DNA of 64,000 nt from Blautia schinkii (GTDB lineage: Bacteria; Bacillota; Clostridia; Lachnospirales; Lachnospiraceae), in contig NZ_JAAWUO010000008.1 in NCBI RefSeq assembly GCF_013304825.1, positions 84,241 through 148,240 of the forward strand, in the 5' to 3' direction. Shown piece after piece: positions 39,789-48,559 of this stretch (the first letter of the stretch is position 1; every line of letters starts with the position of its first letter). A program made the position numbers and the translations under genes. A model generated the notes under the pieces. The model worked only from the letters and a program-made list of their open reading frames with translations. It was not told where the DNA came from and did no database searches.

Positions 39789-41373
39789 CTAACTAAGACT
39801 TCCCATACCTAAAATGGGATTCGCACCTTGAAAATTCAATATTTCAGCTAACAAAATAGCAATTTATGCCACTACAGCCTTGGGATGGAGTGCATTTCGC
39901 AGATATTCCGGCAGCCTTGCTTCAAAATCAGTGGTAAAAGCAGTCAGTTGTTCATCACTGAGCTTTAAATTTTCTTGAAGGCTCGCCATTAAGGCATCCA
40001 TTAGGATGCCAAGTGATCTGTTGAAAGTAATGTCTGCCATTTCATCAACAAGGAAGAAGAACAGTTCCCCAAGAGTTCGCTGATCTTCATTTTGTCTCTG
40101 TTCCATTGCAAGTAACATATATCTGGTAAACACAATGGCCACATGGGCTGTCAGTGTATCATAAGATAAACTATGGCATTCTCCAATCAGGTTCAGCATG
40201 GATTTACAGGTCTTGAAGAAAACCTCGATCTGCCAGCGTTTCCCATAAATACGGATGATCTCTTCTTCGGAAAGAGTAGTATCTGTACAGATAAAGGCAA
40301 GCCAATCCTTGCGATTTGCTTTGTTCCTTACGCAAACAATTTTTGCAGGAATTGGATTTTCTTTTCCTACCATAACATCAACAGAAAGCAGATACTTTGA
40401 TCTTCCGCGGCGTTTTTTATTCCGGGAATAGATCTCTTTGATATTCAGCTGTTCACCACAGTACAAATATTTAATCCGGCTGCTTTTCTTGATCATGGCA
40501 ATCACATCCATACCTCTTGAGTGAATGTCTGTGACCTGTGCCGGGTTGGAAAACCAGGAATCAAACAGGATATAATCCGCTTTCAGTCCTACACTGATGG
40601 CAGTATCCAACAGTGTCATCAGTGCTTCCGGTGCTTTTGTCTGAGCAAGCTTGCGTCTTTTGCCTGCAAGGGTTCTGTTATCAAAGGTCTTTACCGGGCC
40701 AATGATATTTGTATCTTTTGCGGATGCCAACAGACAGCTGTTAACAGGAATCAATGTATTTCCATCACTCCAGCTTAAAGTAAGCATTCGGAAGCCTTTT
40801 TTGAAATGCATATCCGTGTGGTCAAAAACTCTTGATCCCAGTTCTGTTTTCTTACAGCTTGTGCGATTAAAAAGACTGTCATCAATGATGAATACATTTT
40901 TTCTTTCTTGGTTTGTCAGATCACGACTGTCATTATTCACGATATCTGCTGCAAGAAGAGAAGTAAAACGGAGCCAGTTTGTTTTTGTAGAATTAAGGAA
41001 GCGATAGAAAGTGTTTTTAGAAAACTGTTCCTTAAAAGAGCCGGTCCGTTGCTGCATATACATACTTCTTCCGATAAAAATGTTACTGAGCTTGTAACGA
41101 AGCAGGGAAACAGGTGAAACACCTTTTTCTTTCATTCCGTTGCATTTAGCAAGAAGTTTGCCGACATGATGTTTGGAAAAAAATCTTTGAACACAGTCGA
41201 TTAAGTCGTTCTCATCGAAATAGTTTTGTGGTATACTGGACATGGCATAAATCTCCTTTGTAAAGATGGTTTCTAGTCAACTCCATTATACCAAAGTGAA
41301 CAGATTTATGCCTTTTTTATTGGCTGAAATATTGAATTTTCAAGGTTCAACACACCGCATCGGTGTGGGAAGT
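39789..41373 (-). mobile_element. IS4-family insertion sequence
   Basis: Perfect 23-bp inverted repeats lie at 39826-39848 and 41323-41345 (starting CCTTGAAAATTCAAT). Outside them the symmetry continues: 28 bases on each side begin ACTTCCCA and hold a small hairpin (CCCAT/ATGGG left, CACACCG/CGGTGTG right). The 13-mer TTTAGTAAAGTTA is directly repeated at 39776-39788 and 41374-41386, as expected for a target duplication, so the element is best drawn as 39789-41373. The transposase fills most of it. Confidence 0.75.
39864..41243 (-). CDS. IS4-family transposase
   Basis: A 459-residue DDE transposase on the minus strand. NVFIIDDSLFNR gives the first Asp, YILFDSWFSNP the second, and YGKRWQIEVFFKTCK is the YREK box with the catalytic Glu, diagnostic of the IS4 family. 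The reading frame is intact. AGGAGAT lies upstream of ATG 41243. Confidence 0.92.
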   Translation of the reverse strand: MSSIPQNYFDENDLIDCVQRFFSKHHVGKLLAKCNGMKEKGVSPVSLLRYKLSNIFIGRSMYMQQRTGSFKEQFSKNTFYRFLNSTKTNWLRFTSLLAADIVNNDSRDLTNQERKNVFIIDDSLFNRTSCKKTELGSRVFDHTDMHFKKGFRMLTLSWSDGNTLIPVNSCLLASAKDTNIIGPVKTFDNRTLAGKRRKLAQTKAPEALMTLLDTAISVGLKADYILFDSWFSNPAQVTDIHSRGMDVIAMIKKSSRIKYLYCGEQLNIKEIYSRNKKRRGRSKYLLSVDVMVGKENPIPAKIVCVRNKANRKDWLAFICTDTTLSEEEIIRIYGKRWQIEVFFKTCKSMLNLIGECHSLSYDTLTAHVAIVFTRYMLLAMEQRQNEDQRTLGELFFFLVDEMADITFNRSLGILMDALMASLQENLKLSDEQLTAFTTDFEARLPEYLRNALHPKAVVA

Positions 41374-41444
41374 TTTAGTAAAGTTATGTAAGTTTAATTG
41401 AATTCATTCATAGCATCCACATAATCCTGTAATCCATTAGGTTT

Positions 41445-42203
41445 GTGGATATTTATTTGACGGATTTGGAGCCGAGAATAAAACGCAATACGTTCCTGAC
41501 AAAAAAGCACATTATTGAGACCAAGATTCTGCCATATTTCGGAAAAAGGAAGTTGGATGATATTCGTACTTCGGATGTCATCCAGTGGCAAAATGAGATT
41601 ATGAAACTGAAAAAGGATAATGGGGAGTTGTTCTCCCAAACTTATCTGAAAACGATTCACAATCAGCTCAGTGCCATATTAAACTATGCAGTCAATATGT
41701 ATGGACTAAAGGATAATGTGGTACGAAAAGCCGGAACTATGGGGAAGGAAGAAAATAAGGGAATGGAGTTCTGGACACAGGAGGAATTTCAGAAATTTTT
41801 GGAGCGTGTGGCAGATAAGCCGATTTCGTATTATGCATTTGAAATGCTTTACTGGACGGGAATACGAGAGGGAGAATTGCTTGCCCTGACACCGGCGGAT
41901 TTCAATTTTGAAAAGAAAACTCTTCGGATAAATAAGTCATATCAGAGGCTTGAGGGCGAAGATGTGATTACGGATCCGAAAACACCAAAGAGTAACAGGA
42001 CAATCGTCATGCCGGATTTCCTTGCTATAGAAATGGAGGATTTTATAAAAAGCATATACGGAATAAAGATGAACGACAGAATTTTTACCATTTCAAAAAG
42101 TTATCTTCATCACGAAATGGATAGGGGAGCAACGCTTGCAGGAGTGAAAAGAATCCGGATTCATGGATTACGACATTCCCACATTTCTCTGTTAATCAAT
42201 TAG
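41445..42203 (+). pseudogene. Tyrosine integrase fragment truncated at both ends
   Basis: About 252 codons very similar to the A and B integrases, from the core-binding domain (KRNTFLTKKHIIETKILPYF) through GIREGELLAL to HGLRHSHISLLIN, then a stop. The arm-binding domain, the second catalytic His and the Tyr are missing. It marks the former position of another element of the same family at the chromosomal border. Confidence 0.85.
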
Positions 42204-42427
42204 AACCGTCTGTTTTGATGGGATTAATTTCTGTTATGACAGACTGTTTTTTCTATTCCATTATCAATAGTTGATTTGCGGAAAACATCGAAATATATGT
42301 GTCGTGAGGAGAAGTTTATGCTGTATATAATACTATTAGCTGAGTTATATGGACATATGTCAAAAATGTTATTGACATATGCCTTTTATAGAACTATTAT
42401 GTAAGAAAAGCGAGAAAGGAGCAGTTT
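42204..42427 (+). promoter_or_regulatory. Intergenic region with promoter of the DUF134-NifX gene
   Basis: TTGACA at 42372-42377, a 17-nt spacer, TATTAT at 42395-42400, then GAAAGGAG before the start codon. The rest of the stretch shows no gene. The chromosome proper appears to resume here. Confidence 0.65.
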
Positions 42428-43201
42428 ATGCCGAGACCAGTAAAATGCAGAAAAGTTTGCCATTTCCCCAATGTTTTAGAATTCTTTCCGGCAGATGATA
42501 CTGAGAAAAAAACACCTATTGTTCTGACGGTAGATGAGTATGAAACCATCCGTCTTTTGGACAAGAAAGGTTATAGTCAGGAGCAGTGCGCAGCATCTAT
42601 GCAAGTCGCAAGAACAACCGTTCAACGAATTTATGAGATTGCCAGGAAGAAAATAGCAGATGCACTCATTGATGGATATCCGCTTAAAATTGAAGGTGGA
42701 GATTTCAAAATCTGTGATGGTCAGAGCGGTAACTGTAGGCTTGGAGGATGTTATAAGCAGGAGCTTCATCAAAAATATGCAGCAGAAAAAGGAGAAGGTA
42801 TCATGAGAATAGCAGTAACGTATGAAAATGGACAGATTTTCCAGCACTTTGGACACACAGAGACATTTAAGATTTACGATGTAGAGGAAGGAAAAGTAGT
42901 ACATTCAGAAGTAGTAGATACGAATGGAAGCGGACATGGTGCATTGGCAGGAGTTCTTAAAGCATTGAATGCAGATGTTTTGATCTGTGGCGGAATCGGA
43001 GGCGGTGCACAGACAGCGTTAGCGGCAGCCGGCATTAAGCTTTTCGGAGGAGTTTCCGGAGATGCGGATGAAGCAGTAGAAGCGTTTATCAATGAAACAC
43101 TCGATTATAATCCGGATGTGAAGTGTTCTTATCATGAGCACAGCCACGGGGAAGGACATACATGTGGCGAGCATGGATGTGGAAGCCATAGCTGTCATTA
43201 A
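42428..43201 (+). CDS. DUF134 HTH protein fused to a NifX/NifB-type FeMo-cofactor domain
   Basis: A 257-residue fusion. Residues 1-105 are DUF134 (MPRPVKCRKVCHFPN, then a sigma-4-like HTH in YSQEQCAASMQVARTTVQRI). Residues 126-235 are a dinitrogenase iron-molybdenum-cofactor-type domain (MRIAVTYENGQIFQHFGHTE, VLICGGIGGGAQTALAAAGI). A His/Cys-rich tail follows (HEHSHGEGHTCGEHGCGSHS), probably metal-binding. An internal ATG at 42803, eight bases after AAAGGAG, could also give the cofactor domain alone. Such proteins are linked to iron-sulfur or molybdenum metal handling; no nitrogenase genes are near. Confidence 0.85.
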   Translation: MPRPVKCRKVCHFPNVLEFFPADDTEKKTPIVLTVDEYETIRLLDKKGYSQEQCAASMQVARTTVQRIYEIARKKIADALIDGYPLKIEGGDFKICDGQSGNCRLGGCYKQELHQKYAAEKGEGIMRIAVTYENGQIFQHFGHTETFKIYDVEEGKVVHSEVVDTNGSGHGALAGVLKALNADVLICGGIGGGAQTALAAAGIKLFGGVSGDADEAVEAFINETLDYNPDVKCSYHEHSHGEGHTCGEHGCGSHSCH

Positions 43202-43262
43202 GAAAAATAGCAAAAAATAATAATACAAAAGAATGTGTCAAGGTAATGGAGAAAGGCAACTG

Positions 43263-43352
43263 TTGACTTTTGCTTTTTAGCGTGCTAAAATCGAGAGTGT
43301 AGAAAAACAAAGACGTTTTGCAGTCATTATTGCAAAGCGTCTTTTTATTTTA
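43263..43352 (+). promoter_or_regulatory. Promoter and immediate attenuator hairpin before the TSUP gene
   Basis: TTGACT at 43263-43268, a 17-nt spacer, TAAAAT at 43286-43291; the start should be near 43298. Only about 11 bases later a 14-bp stem (AAAGACGTTTTGCA, 43309-43322, with 43331-43344) and TTTATTTT form an intrinsic terminator, 58 bases ahead of the gene. The same layout recurs at 45426-45516 and 48094-48170. Confidence 0.65.
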
Positions 43353-43409
43353 TCAGCAGTGATAAAGAGTGTGCGGTAAACAGATAATACAGAAAAGGAA
43401 GAATGCTTT

Positions 43410-44120
43410 ATGAAAGAATTGTTATTTTTGCTTGTATTGTTTGTTTCTAATGTTATTCAGGCTATCACAGGGTTTGCCGGTACGGTATTGGCGATGCCGC
43501 CTTCCGTTTATTTGCTTGGGCTGGATCATGCAAAGGTGGTCCTGAATGTTATGGCCTGGCTGTCCGGACTGATGATCGCAGTGACCGGATATCGACATAT
43601 AAACTGGAAAGAATTGCTTAAGATGTCTGCGGTCATGTTGTTTGGAATGTTTGCAGGGATACAGATCTGCCGGATCGTGAAATCTGAAAATATTCTTCTG
43701 ACAATATATGGAATCATAATCGTCGTAGTTGCATTAAAGAATCTGTGCATCCATACAGAGAAAAAACTTCCGGATCTCATTTTGTGGATAGTTCTGATCC
43801 TGGCAGGGATAATTCATGGTATGTTTGTATCAGGAGGGGCTTTACTTGTGATCTATGCAACACAGGTACTGAAAGAAAAAGAAGAATTTCGTGCGACAGT
43901 GGCCCCTGTATGGGTGGTGCTGAATTTTTTTCTGATGGTTACCCAGTTCAGGAGCGGCCTGGTTGGAACGGCAGATATTCGACTGATCTGTATCAGTATC
44001 CTGCCATTACTTATAGCTACATGGTTAGGTAAAAAGCTAGTATGTAAAGTATCCCAGAGGGTATTTCTGAATCTGACTTATATACTGCTTCTGATATCTG
44101 GAGTATCTTTGATCGTCTGA
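43410..44120 (+). CDS. tauE: TSUP (TauE/SafE) family exporter
   Basis: A 236-residue membrane protein with about eight hydrophobic segments in two halves, starting MKELLFLLVLFVSNVIQAIT and with GFAGTVLAMP and HGMFVSGGALLVIYAT as the two family repeats. AAAAGGAAG lies upstream. TSUP proteins move sulfonates, sulfite or sulfoacetate outward. Next to an aminotransferase and an iron alcohol dehydrogenase the best reading is isethionate export after taurine deamination. The symbol reflects family membership only. Confidence 0.75.
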   Translation: MKELLFLLVLFVSNVIQAITGFAGTVLAMPPSVYLLGLDHAKVVLNVMAWLSGLMIAVTGYRHINWKELLKMSAVMLFGMFAGIQICRIVKSENILLTIYGIIIVVVALKNLCIHTEKKLPDLILWIVLILAGIIHGMFVSGGALLVIYATQVLKEKEEFRATVAPVWVVLNFFLMVTQFRSGLVGTADIRLICISILPLLIATWLGKKLVCKVSQRVFLNLTYILLLISGVSLIV

Positions 44121-44164
44121 TGCAGTTGATCGCAGGAAGCTGCGGTGGAGAAAGGTGTATAAAT

Positions 44165-45358
44165 ATGGCAGTAACATTGCGTGAGATCATAAAACAGGTA
44201 CAGCATCTGGAGATGAAGCTGGTAGCAGGTGAGACAGGACTGGATCATGAAGTGTCATGGACTCATATGGTAGACAGCGACACGATTTCTGCATTTCTGC
44301 AGGGACAGGAGCTTACTTTTACAACTGGATTAGGATTGAATGAAAATCTGACTCTTCTTCGTCTGGTAAAGGAAGTATGGCGAAACAAAGCCAGTGGAAT
44401 CGTGATCAATACAGGGCCTTATATCAGTGAGATCGGACAGGATGTTATTGATTTTGCAAATGAAAAGGGATTCCCGGTATTTGAAGTACCGTGGAGGGTT
44501 CGAATGGCTGAAATCATGCGGATCATATGTTTTGCAATAACAAAAGAGCAGCAGAACGCAATTGAGGTTGCGACGGCACTGAACAAAGCCTTTTTATGTC
44601 CGTCGCAGGAAGAACTGTATGTTTCGGCACTGATGCGAAAAGGGTATTTTACAGACAGTGCATATACGGTTGTGAATGTGTGTGTTCTGGAAGACAATGA
44701 TCGTGTAACAGGAACAAGGCTAGAGCAGATTTTATCTAAACTGAGCAGTCATATCCGCTGCAATTATAATGGGATTTTGTGTTGTGCCCAGGAAAAGCAG
44801 ATCCTTCTGGTTCTGTGTGATTATTCTGATGAAGCATGCAGAAAAACTACAGAGAGGATTTTTCAGATACTATGCAGGATGGTATGTCAGAAGGAACAGA
44901 TTTTTGTAAGTGTAAGTAAGCAGATTTCCGGGATCAGGCAGATTTATAAGAGCTATCAGTTTGCGGAAAAAATGTCTGATCTATTATGTGTCTGTCAGGT
45001 TCCGGGCGAGCAAAGCACAGATGGCGGAAAGATTATTTTTTACAAAGATCTTGGGATTTACAGGGTACTGCTCACACTTACAGATAAGGAAGCAATAAAA
45101 GAATATCTGGCAGATACAGTAGCTCCATTGTATGAATATGATGAGATGAACCACTCAGATCTGGTCAGAGTACTTCAGTGCTACCTGGCTAACGACTGCA
45201 GTGTCAAAAGTGCGTCACAGGAATTGATCGTACATCGAAATACAATTAATTATAAGCTTGGAAAGGCCGCTGAGATACTTGGAAAAAATCTTTCTGATTT
45301 TGATGTGCGTTTTCAGCTGAGGCTGGGTTTCCTGTTATATCAGATGAATGAAATGTAA
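44165..45358 (+). CDS. PucR-family transcriptional regulator
   Basis: A 397-residue protein from ATG 44165, behind AGAAAGGTG. Residues 1-125 are the PucR N-terminal ligand-sensing domain (VSWTHMVDSDTISAFLQGQE, FPVFEVPW). The C-terminus has the PucR HTH (SVKSASQELIVHRNTINYKL). Members control purine, GABA or amino-acid catabolic genes. It is 45 bases after the exporter and probably controls this cluster. Confidence 0.85.
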   Translation: MAVTLREIIKQVQHLEMKLVAGETGLDHEVSWTHMVDSDTISAFLQGQELTFTTGLGLNENLTLLRLVKEVWRNKASGIVINTGPYISEIGQDVIDFANEKGFPVFEVPWRVRMAEIMRIICFAITKEQQNAIEVATALNKAFLCPSQEELYVSALMRKGYFTDSAYTVVNVCVLEDNDRVTGTRLEQILSKLSSHIRCNYNGILCCAQEKQILLVLCDYSDEACRKTTERIFQILCRMVCQKEQIFVSVSKQISGIRQIYKSYQFAEKMSDLLCVCQVPGEQSTDGGKIIFYKDLGIYRVLLTLTDKEAIKEYLADTVAPLYEYDEMNHSDLVRVLQCYLANDCSVKSASQELIVHRNTINYKLGKAAEILGKNLSDFDVRFQLRLGFLLYQMNEM

Positions 45359-45425
45359 AAGGAAAATGCGGCAGCAGAATAATAACGATTGTGCTGCAGC
45401 ACAAAAATAATTGGATAGATGCCTA

Positions 45426-45516
45426 TTGCAGACAGCCAGTGTCGAGAGTAATATATGACTCAGATAAGACAAAGGCGTCTGGTTCACAAATGAATGTGGG
45501 CCGGGCGCTTTTCTTA
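45426..45516 (+). promoter_or_regulatory. Promoter and immediate attenuator hairpin before the aminotransferase
   Basis: TTGCAG at 45426-45431, a 17-nt spacer, TAATAT at 45449-45454, start near 45461. About ten bases later a 17-bp stem (45471-45487 with 45496-45512, several G-U pairs, loop AAATGAAT) is followed by CTTATT. AGAGGAGG at about 45587-45594 serves the gene. Confidence 0.65.
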
Positions 45517-45599
45517 TTCTACAACAAATAATAAGTTTGTTTACCGCAAAAATGAACAATATTTAAAACTGAATTACAGATAAAGAGGAGGAAGTTATT

Positions 45600-46937
45600 A
45601 TGAGTTTAACAGGAAAAGAAGTAGCACAGATGCACAAAGATTATGTGATGCAGTCATGGGCAAGATCAGGAGCAGATACTTTACCGGTAGAAAGAGCTGA
45701 GGGAATTTATTTTTACGATTATGATGGAAAAAAATATGCAGATATGGCTTCACTTCTGGTGTGTTCCAACCTCGGACATGAGCTTCCGGAGATCGTTGAA
45801 GCGATCAAGGAACAGGCTGATAAGATGTGCTTCATGGCACCGGCATATGCATCCGAGCCTAAGAGCATGCTGGCAAAAATGCTTGTAGAAGCAGCAGGAG
45901 CAGATACATACAAGAGAGTTTTCTTCACAAATGGTGGAGCAGAATCCAATGAGAATGCTATAAAAATGGCACGTATGGTAACCGGAAGAACCAAGATCTT
46001 TTCCTGCTACAGAAGCTATCATGGAGCTACACTTGGAGCATCCAATGCTTCTGGTGACTGGAGAAGATATGCAGCAGAGATCGGTGGTGCAAATGGGTTC
46101 GTACACTTTATGAACCCTCAGATGTATCGTGACGGATATACAAAAGGAGTTGATGATGCAGAGGTAACGAAAAAATATCTGGATGCGCTGGATCTGCAGC
46201 TCAGATATGAAGGCCCCGGAAATGTGGCAGCGATCCTGATGGAGTCTATAGTAGGTGCAAACGGTGTCATTCTTCCTCCAGACGGATATATGGAAGGTGT
46301 TCGTGCACTTTGTGACAAATATGGAATCCTTCTGATCTGTGATGAGGTTATGGCAGGATTTTACCGTACAGGAAAAATGTTTGCATTTATGAATTTCGAC
46401 ATGAAACCGGATATCATTACATTTGCAAAAGGTGTTACCTGTGGTTATGTACAGCTGGGCGGATGTATTGTAAGTAAAAAGGTTGCGGAGTATTTTGAGG
46501 AAAATGTTCTTCAGTGCGGACTTACTTACAGTGGACATACACTTGCATGTGCGGCTGGTGTAGCAGCAATGAAATATTATAAAGAACACGACATCGAGGG
46601 CCATGTAGCTGAGATGCACGAGATCGTTGCTCCGTTTATGGATGAGATGGTAAAGAAGCATAAATGTATTGGTGAAGCAAGATGTATCGGTTTGTTCGGT
46701 GCACTTGAAGTAGTCAAGAATAAAGAAACCAGAGAACCGATGCAGGAATACGGCGTACCCGGACCGGTAATGCCGTGGATATTTGCAGAATTAAAGAAAC
46801 GTGGTTTTGCAACTTTCGGACGTGAGAACTTTATTGAAATCTGTCCGCCACTGATCATCACGAAAGAGGAGCTGGAAGAGTATCTCCCGATCCTTGATGA
46901 AGTGCTTACAATGGTCGATGAAAAATTTTGTGACTGA
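45600..46937 (+). CDS. Class III (omega-amino acid) aminotransferase, possibly taurine aminotransferase
   Basis: A 445-residue PLP enzyme. FFTNGGAESNENAIKMAR, the cofactor-binding YRSYHGATLGA, LLICDEVMAGFYRTGK, and ITFAKGVTCGYVQLGG with the Schiff-base Lys are all class III features. AGAGGAGG precedes the ATG. Enzymes of this type use taurine, beta-alanine, GABA or beta-amino acids with pyruvate or 2-oxoglutarate. The pairing with the alcohol dehydrogenase 18 bases downstream and a TSUP exporter upstream favours taurine to sulfoacetaldehyde. GABA to succinic semialdehyde is the main alternative. Confidence 0.82.
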   Translation: MSLTGKEVAQMHKDYVMQSWARSGADTLPVERAEGIYFYDYDGKKYADMASLLVCSNLGHELPEIVEAIKEQADKMCFMAPAYASEPKSMLAKMLVEAAGADTYKRVFFTNGGAESNENAIKMARMVTGRTKIFSCYRSYHGATLGASNASGDWRRYAAEIGGANGFVHFMNPQMYRDGYTKGVDDAEVTKKYLDALDLQLRYEGPGNVAAILMESIVGANGVILPPDGYMEGVRALCDKYGILLICDEVMAGFYRTGKMFAFMNFDMKPDIITFAKGVTCGYVQLGGCIVSKKVAEYFEENVLQCGLTYSGHTLACAAGVAAMKYYKEHDIEGHVAEMHEIVAPFMDEMVKKHKCIGEARCIGLFGALEVVKNKETREPMQEYGVPGPVMPWIFAELKKRGFATFGRENFIEICPPLIITKEELEEYLPILDEVLTMVDEKFCD

Positions 46938-46955
46938 TAAAGCAGGAGGTAGCCT

Positions 46956-48083
46956 ATGAACTGGGATTATCTACAGCCGGTAAAAATTCATTTCGGCAAA
47001 GGTAGAGTAAAAGAAATCAAAGAAATAGTCAGAGAGCTTGGCTGCGAAAGAGGCCTTCTGGTGGCAGGACCGTTTTTCTTTAAAAGCGGTCTTGCCGAAA
47101 AGGTCATAAAAGAGTCAGAAGGAATGATCGTTGCTTCTTTTGGAGATGTTTCTCCAAACCCGGACGTTGCAGAGGTAGATGCCTGTGCGGAAGTGATCCG
47201 GCAGAAAAATATCGGATTTGTGGTAGCACTGGGTGGAGGCAGTCCCATGGATTGTGCCAAAGCAGCTGCCAGTGTAGCTCTGACTCCGGATTCCATCCGT
47301 AAGTATCATGGAACCGGAGTAGCAATGCCGGAGAAACATCTTCCACTGATCGCAGTTCCTACGACTGCAGGAACAGGAAGTGAAGTGACCTGTGTATCAG
47401 TTCTTTCGGATCATGCAAATGGAAAAAAAGCGCCGATCGTATCAGAGGGATTTTATCCGGCAGCAGCTATCATTGATCCGGAACTTACTTATACAATGCC
47501 ACCGCAGGTTACGGCAGGAACAGGAATTGATGTTCTTTCCCATGCGATCGAAGGCTATTGGAGCAAAGGTCATCAGCCGATCTGTGATGTACTTGCGATG
47601 CATGCAGCAGAACTGGTATTCAAATATGTTTACAGAGCATACAGGAAGCCCGATGATGAGGAAGCAAGGGAGAAAATGTGCGAAGCATCTTTGATCGCAG
47701 GATTGGCGTTTACTTTACCGAAAACTACTTCGTCCCATGCGTGTTCATTTCCATTGACCAATATTTATCACATCCCGCATGGCGAGGCGTGTGGCCTGAC
47801 CCTGGATTATTTTATAAGAATCAATGCAAAAGGCGAAGGTGGTGAACGTGTAGAGGAATTTGCCAGAAGGATTGGATTCAAAGATGCAGAAGAGATGGCG
47901 GATGCAGTTCTTGAATTAAAGAAAAAAATGGGATTGCGGTGTGATCTGAAGGATCTGGAGCTTGATGATGATCAGATTGCGGAGCTGGTTCGCATCAGCA
48001 GACACCCGAACCTTTATAACAATCCGGTAGAGATCACAGACGAGATGCTGGATGAGATGTATCGATATCTGGCCGGAAAGTGA
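46956..48083 (+). CDS. Iron-containing alcohol dehydrogenase, possibly sulfoacetaldehyde reductase
   Basis: A 375-residue group III alcohol dehydrogenase behind GGAGG. NAD(P) site GGGSPMDCAKA, VPTTAGTGSEVT, and metal ligands in GIDVLSHAIEG, THACSF-type SSHACSFPLTN, and IPHGEACGL are all present. It should reduce the aldehyde made by the aminotransferase, regenerating NAD+. In gut anaerobes an enzyme pair of this type converts taurine to isethionate as a nitrogen source or redox sink. 4-Hydroxybutyrate formation from GABA is the alternative. Confidence 0.85.
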   Translation: MNWDYLQPVKIHFGKGRVKEIKEIVRELGCERGLLVAGPFFFKSGLAEKVIKESEGMIVASFGDVSPNPDVAEVDACAEVIRQKNIGFVVALGGGSPMDCAKAAASVALTPDSIRKYHGTGVAMPEKHLPLIAVPTTAGTGSEVTCVSVLSDHANGKKAPIVSEGFYPAAAIIDPELTYTMPPQVTAGTGIDVLSHAIEGYWSKGHQPICDVLAMHAAELVFKYVYRAYRKPDDEEAREKMCEASLIAGLAFTLPKTTSSHACSFPLTNIYHIPHGEACGLTLDYFIRINAKGEGGERVEEFARRIGFKDAEEMADAVLELKKKMGLRCDLKDLELDDDQIAELVRISRHPNLYNNPVEITDEMLDEMYRYLAGK

Positions 48084-48093
48084 AAGATTTTGA

Positions 48094-48170
48094 TTGAATA
48101 TTGAAAAAAATAATGATAATATAGAAAGAGACGATGGAGTCCGGATACTTTGGTATCTGGGCTCTTTTTG
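48094..48170 (+). promoter_or_regulatory. Promoter and immediate attenuator hairpin before the PII-like gene
   Basis: TTGAAT at 48094-48099, a 17-nt spacer, TAATAT at 48117-48122, start near 48129. About eight bases later a 12-bp stem GAGTCCGGATAC / GTATCTGGGCTC (48137-48164, loop TTTG) and TTTTTG. The gene starts 33 bases further on. Confidence 0.65.
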
Positions 48171-48196
48171 TATTTATGGATGGGAGATGAAGGATT

Positions 48197-48532
48197 ATGA
48201 AACTGATCACAGCAATCGTAAGACCTGAGAAAGTGATGGACGTCATCAAAGCACTGGAGCAGGAAGGATATTTTGCTTTTTCAAAATGGGCAATTTCAGG
48301 AAGAGGTAAGGAAAAAGGAATTCAGGTAGGGGATGTCCTTTATCAGGAAATGGCAAAAAACATGCTGTATATTACTGTTGGGGACAAAGAAAAAGATGAG
48401 GTTGTAGATATTATCATTAACAGTGCAAAGAGTGGGCAGTATGGACATTATGGTGATGGAAAAATTTTTGTTTCCGATATCAGTGAGGCATATACGATCA
48501 GTGAAGAAACCAGAGAAGATGATGATGAATGA
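48197..48532 (+). CDS. PII-family (GlnB-like) signalling protein
   Basis: A 111-residue protein with GGGAG upstream. MKLITAIVRPEKVMDVIKAL and GDGKIFVSDISEAYTI are the conserved PII ends. The T-loop (RGKEKGIQVGDVLYQEMAKN) lacks the usual GlnB sequence, and SGQYGHYGDG carries a short insertion before the second signature. PII trimers sense 2-oxoglutarate and adenylates and gate transporters. Placed directly before an amino-acid permease gene, it probably acts on it or reports nitrogen state for this cluster. Confidence 0.8.
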   Translation: MKLITAIVRPEKVMDVIKALEQEGYFAFSKWAISGRGKEKGIQVGDVLYQEMAKNMLYITVGDKEKDEVVDIIINSAKSGQYGHYGDGKIFVSDISEAYTISEETREDDDE

Positions 48533-48559
48533 TATGCTTGATGAAGCAGGAGGATATAT

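Noticed and set aside
42428..43201. Nitrogen-fixation locus
   Set aside because: A NifX/NifB-type domain is present but no nitrogenase or nif genes are nearby; such domains are common in non-fixing anaerobes.
45750..46661. 303-codon leftward frame inside the aminotransferase gene
   Set aside because: It is antisense to a well-conserved PLP enzyme, has a low-complexity Cys/His/Ile-rich translation and no start signal.
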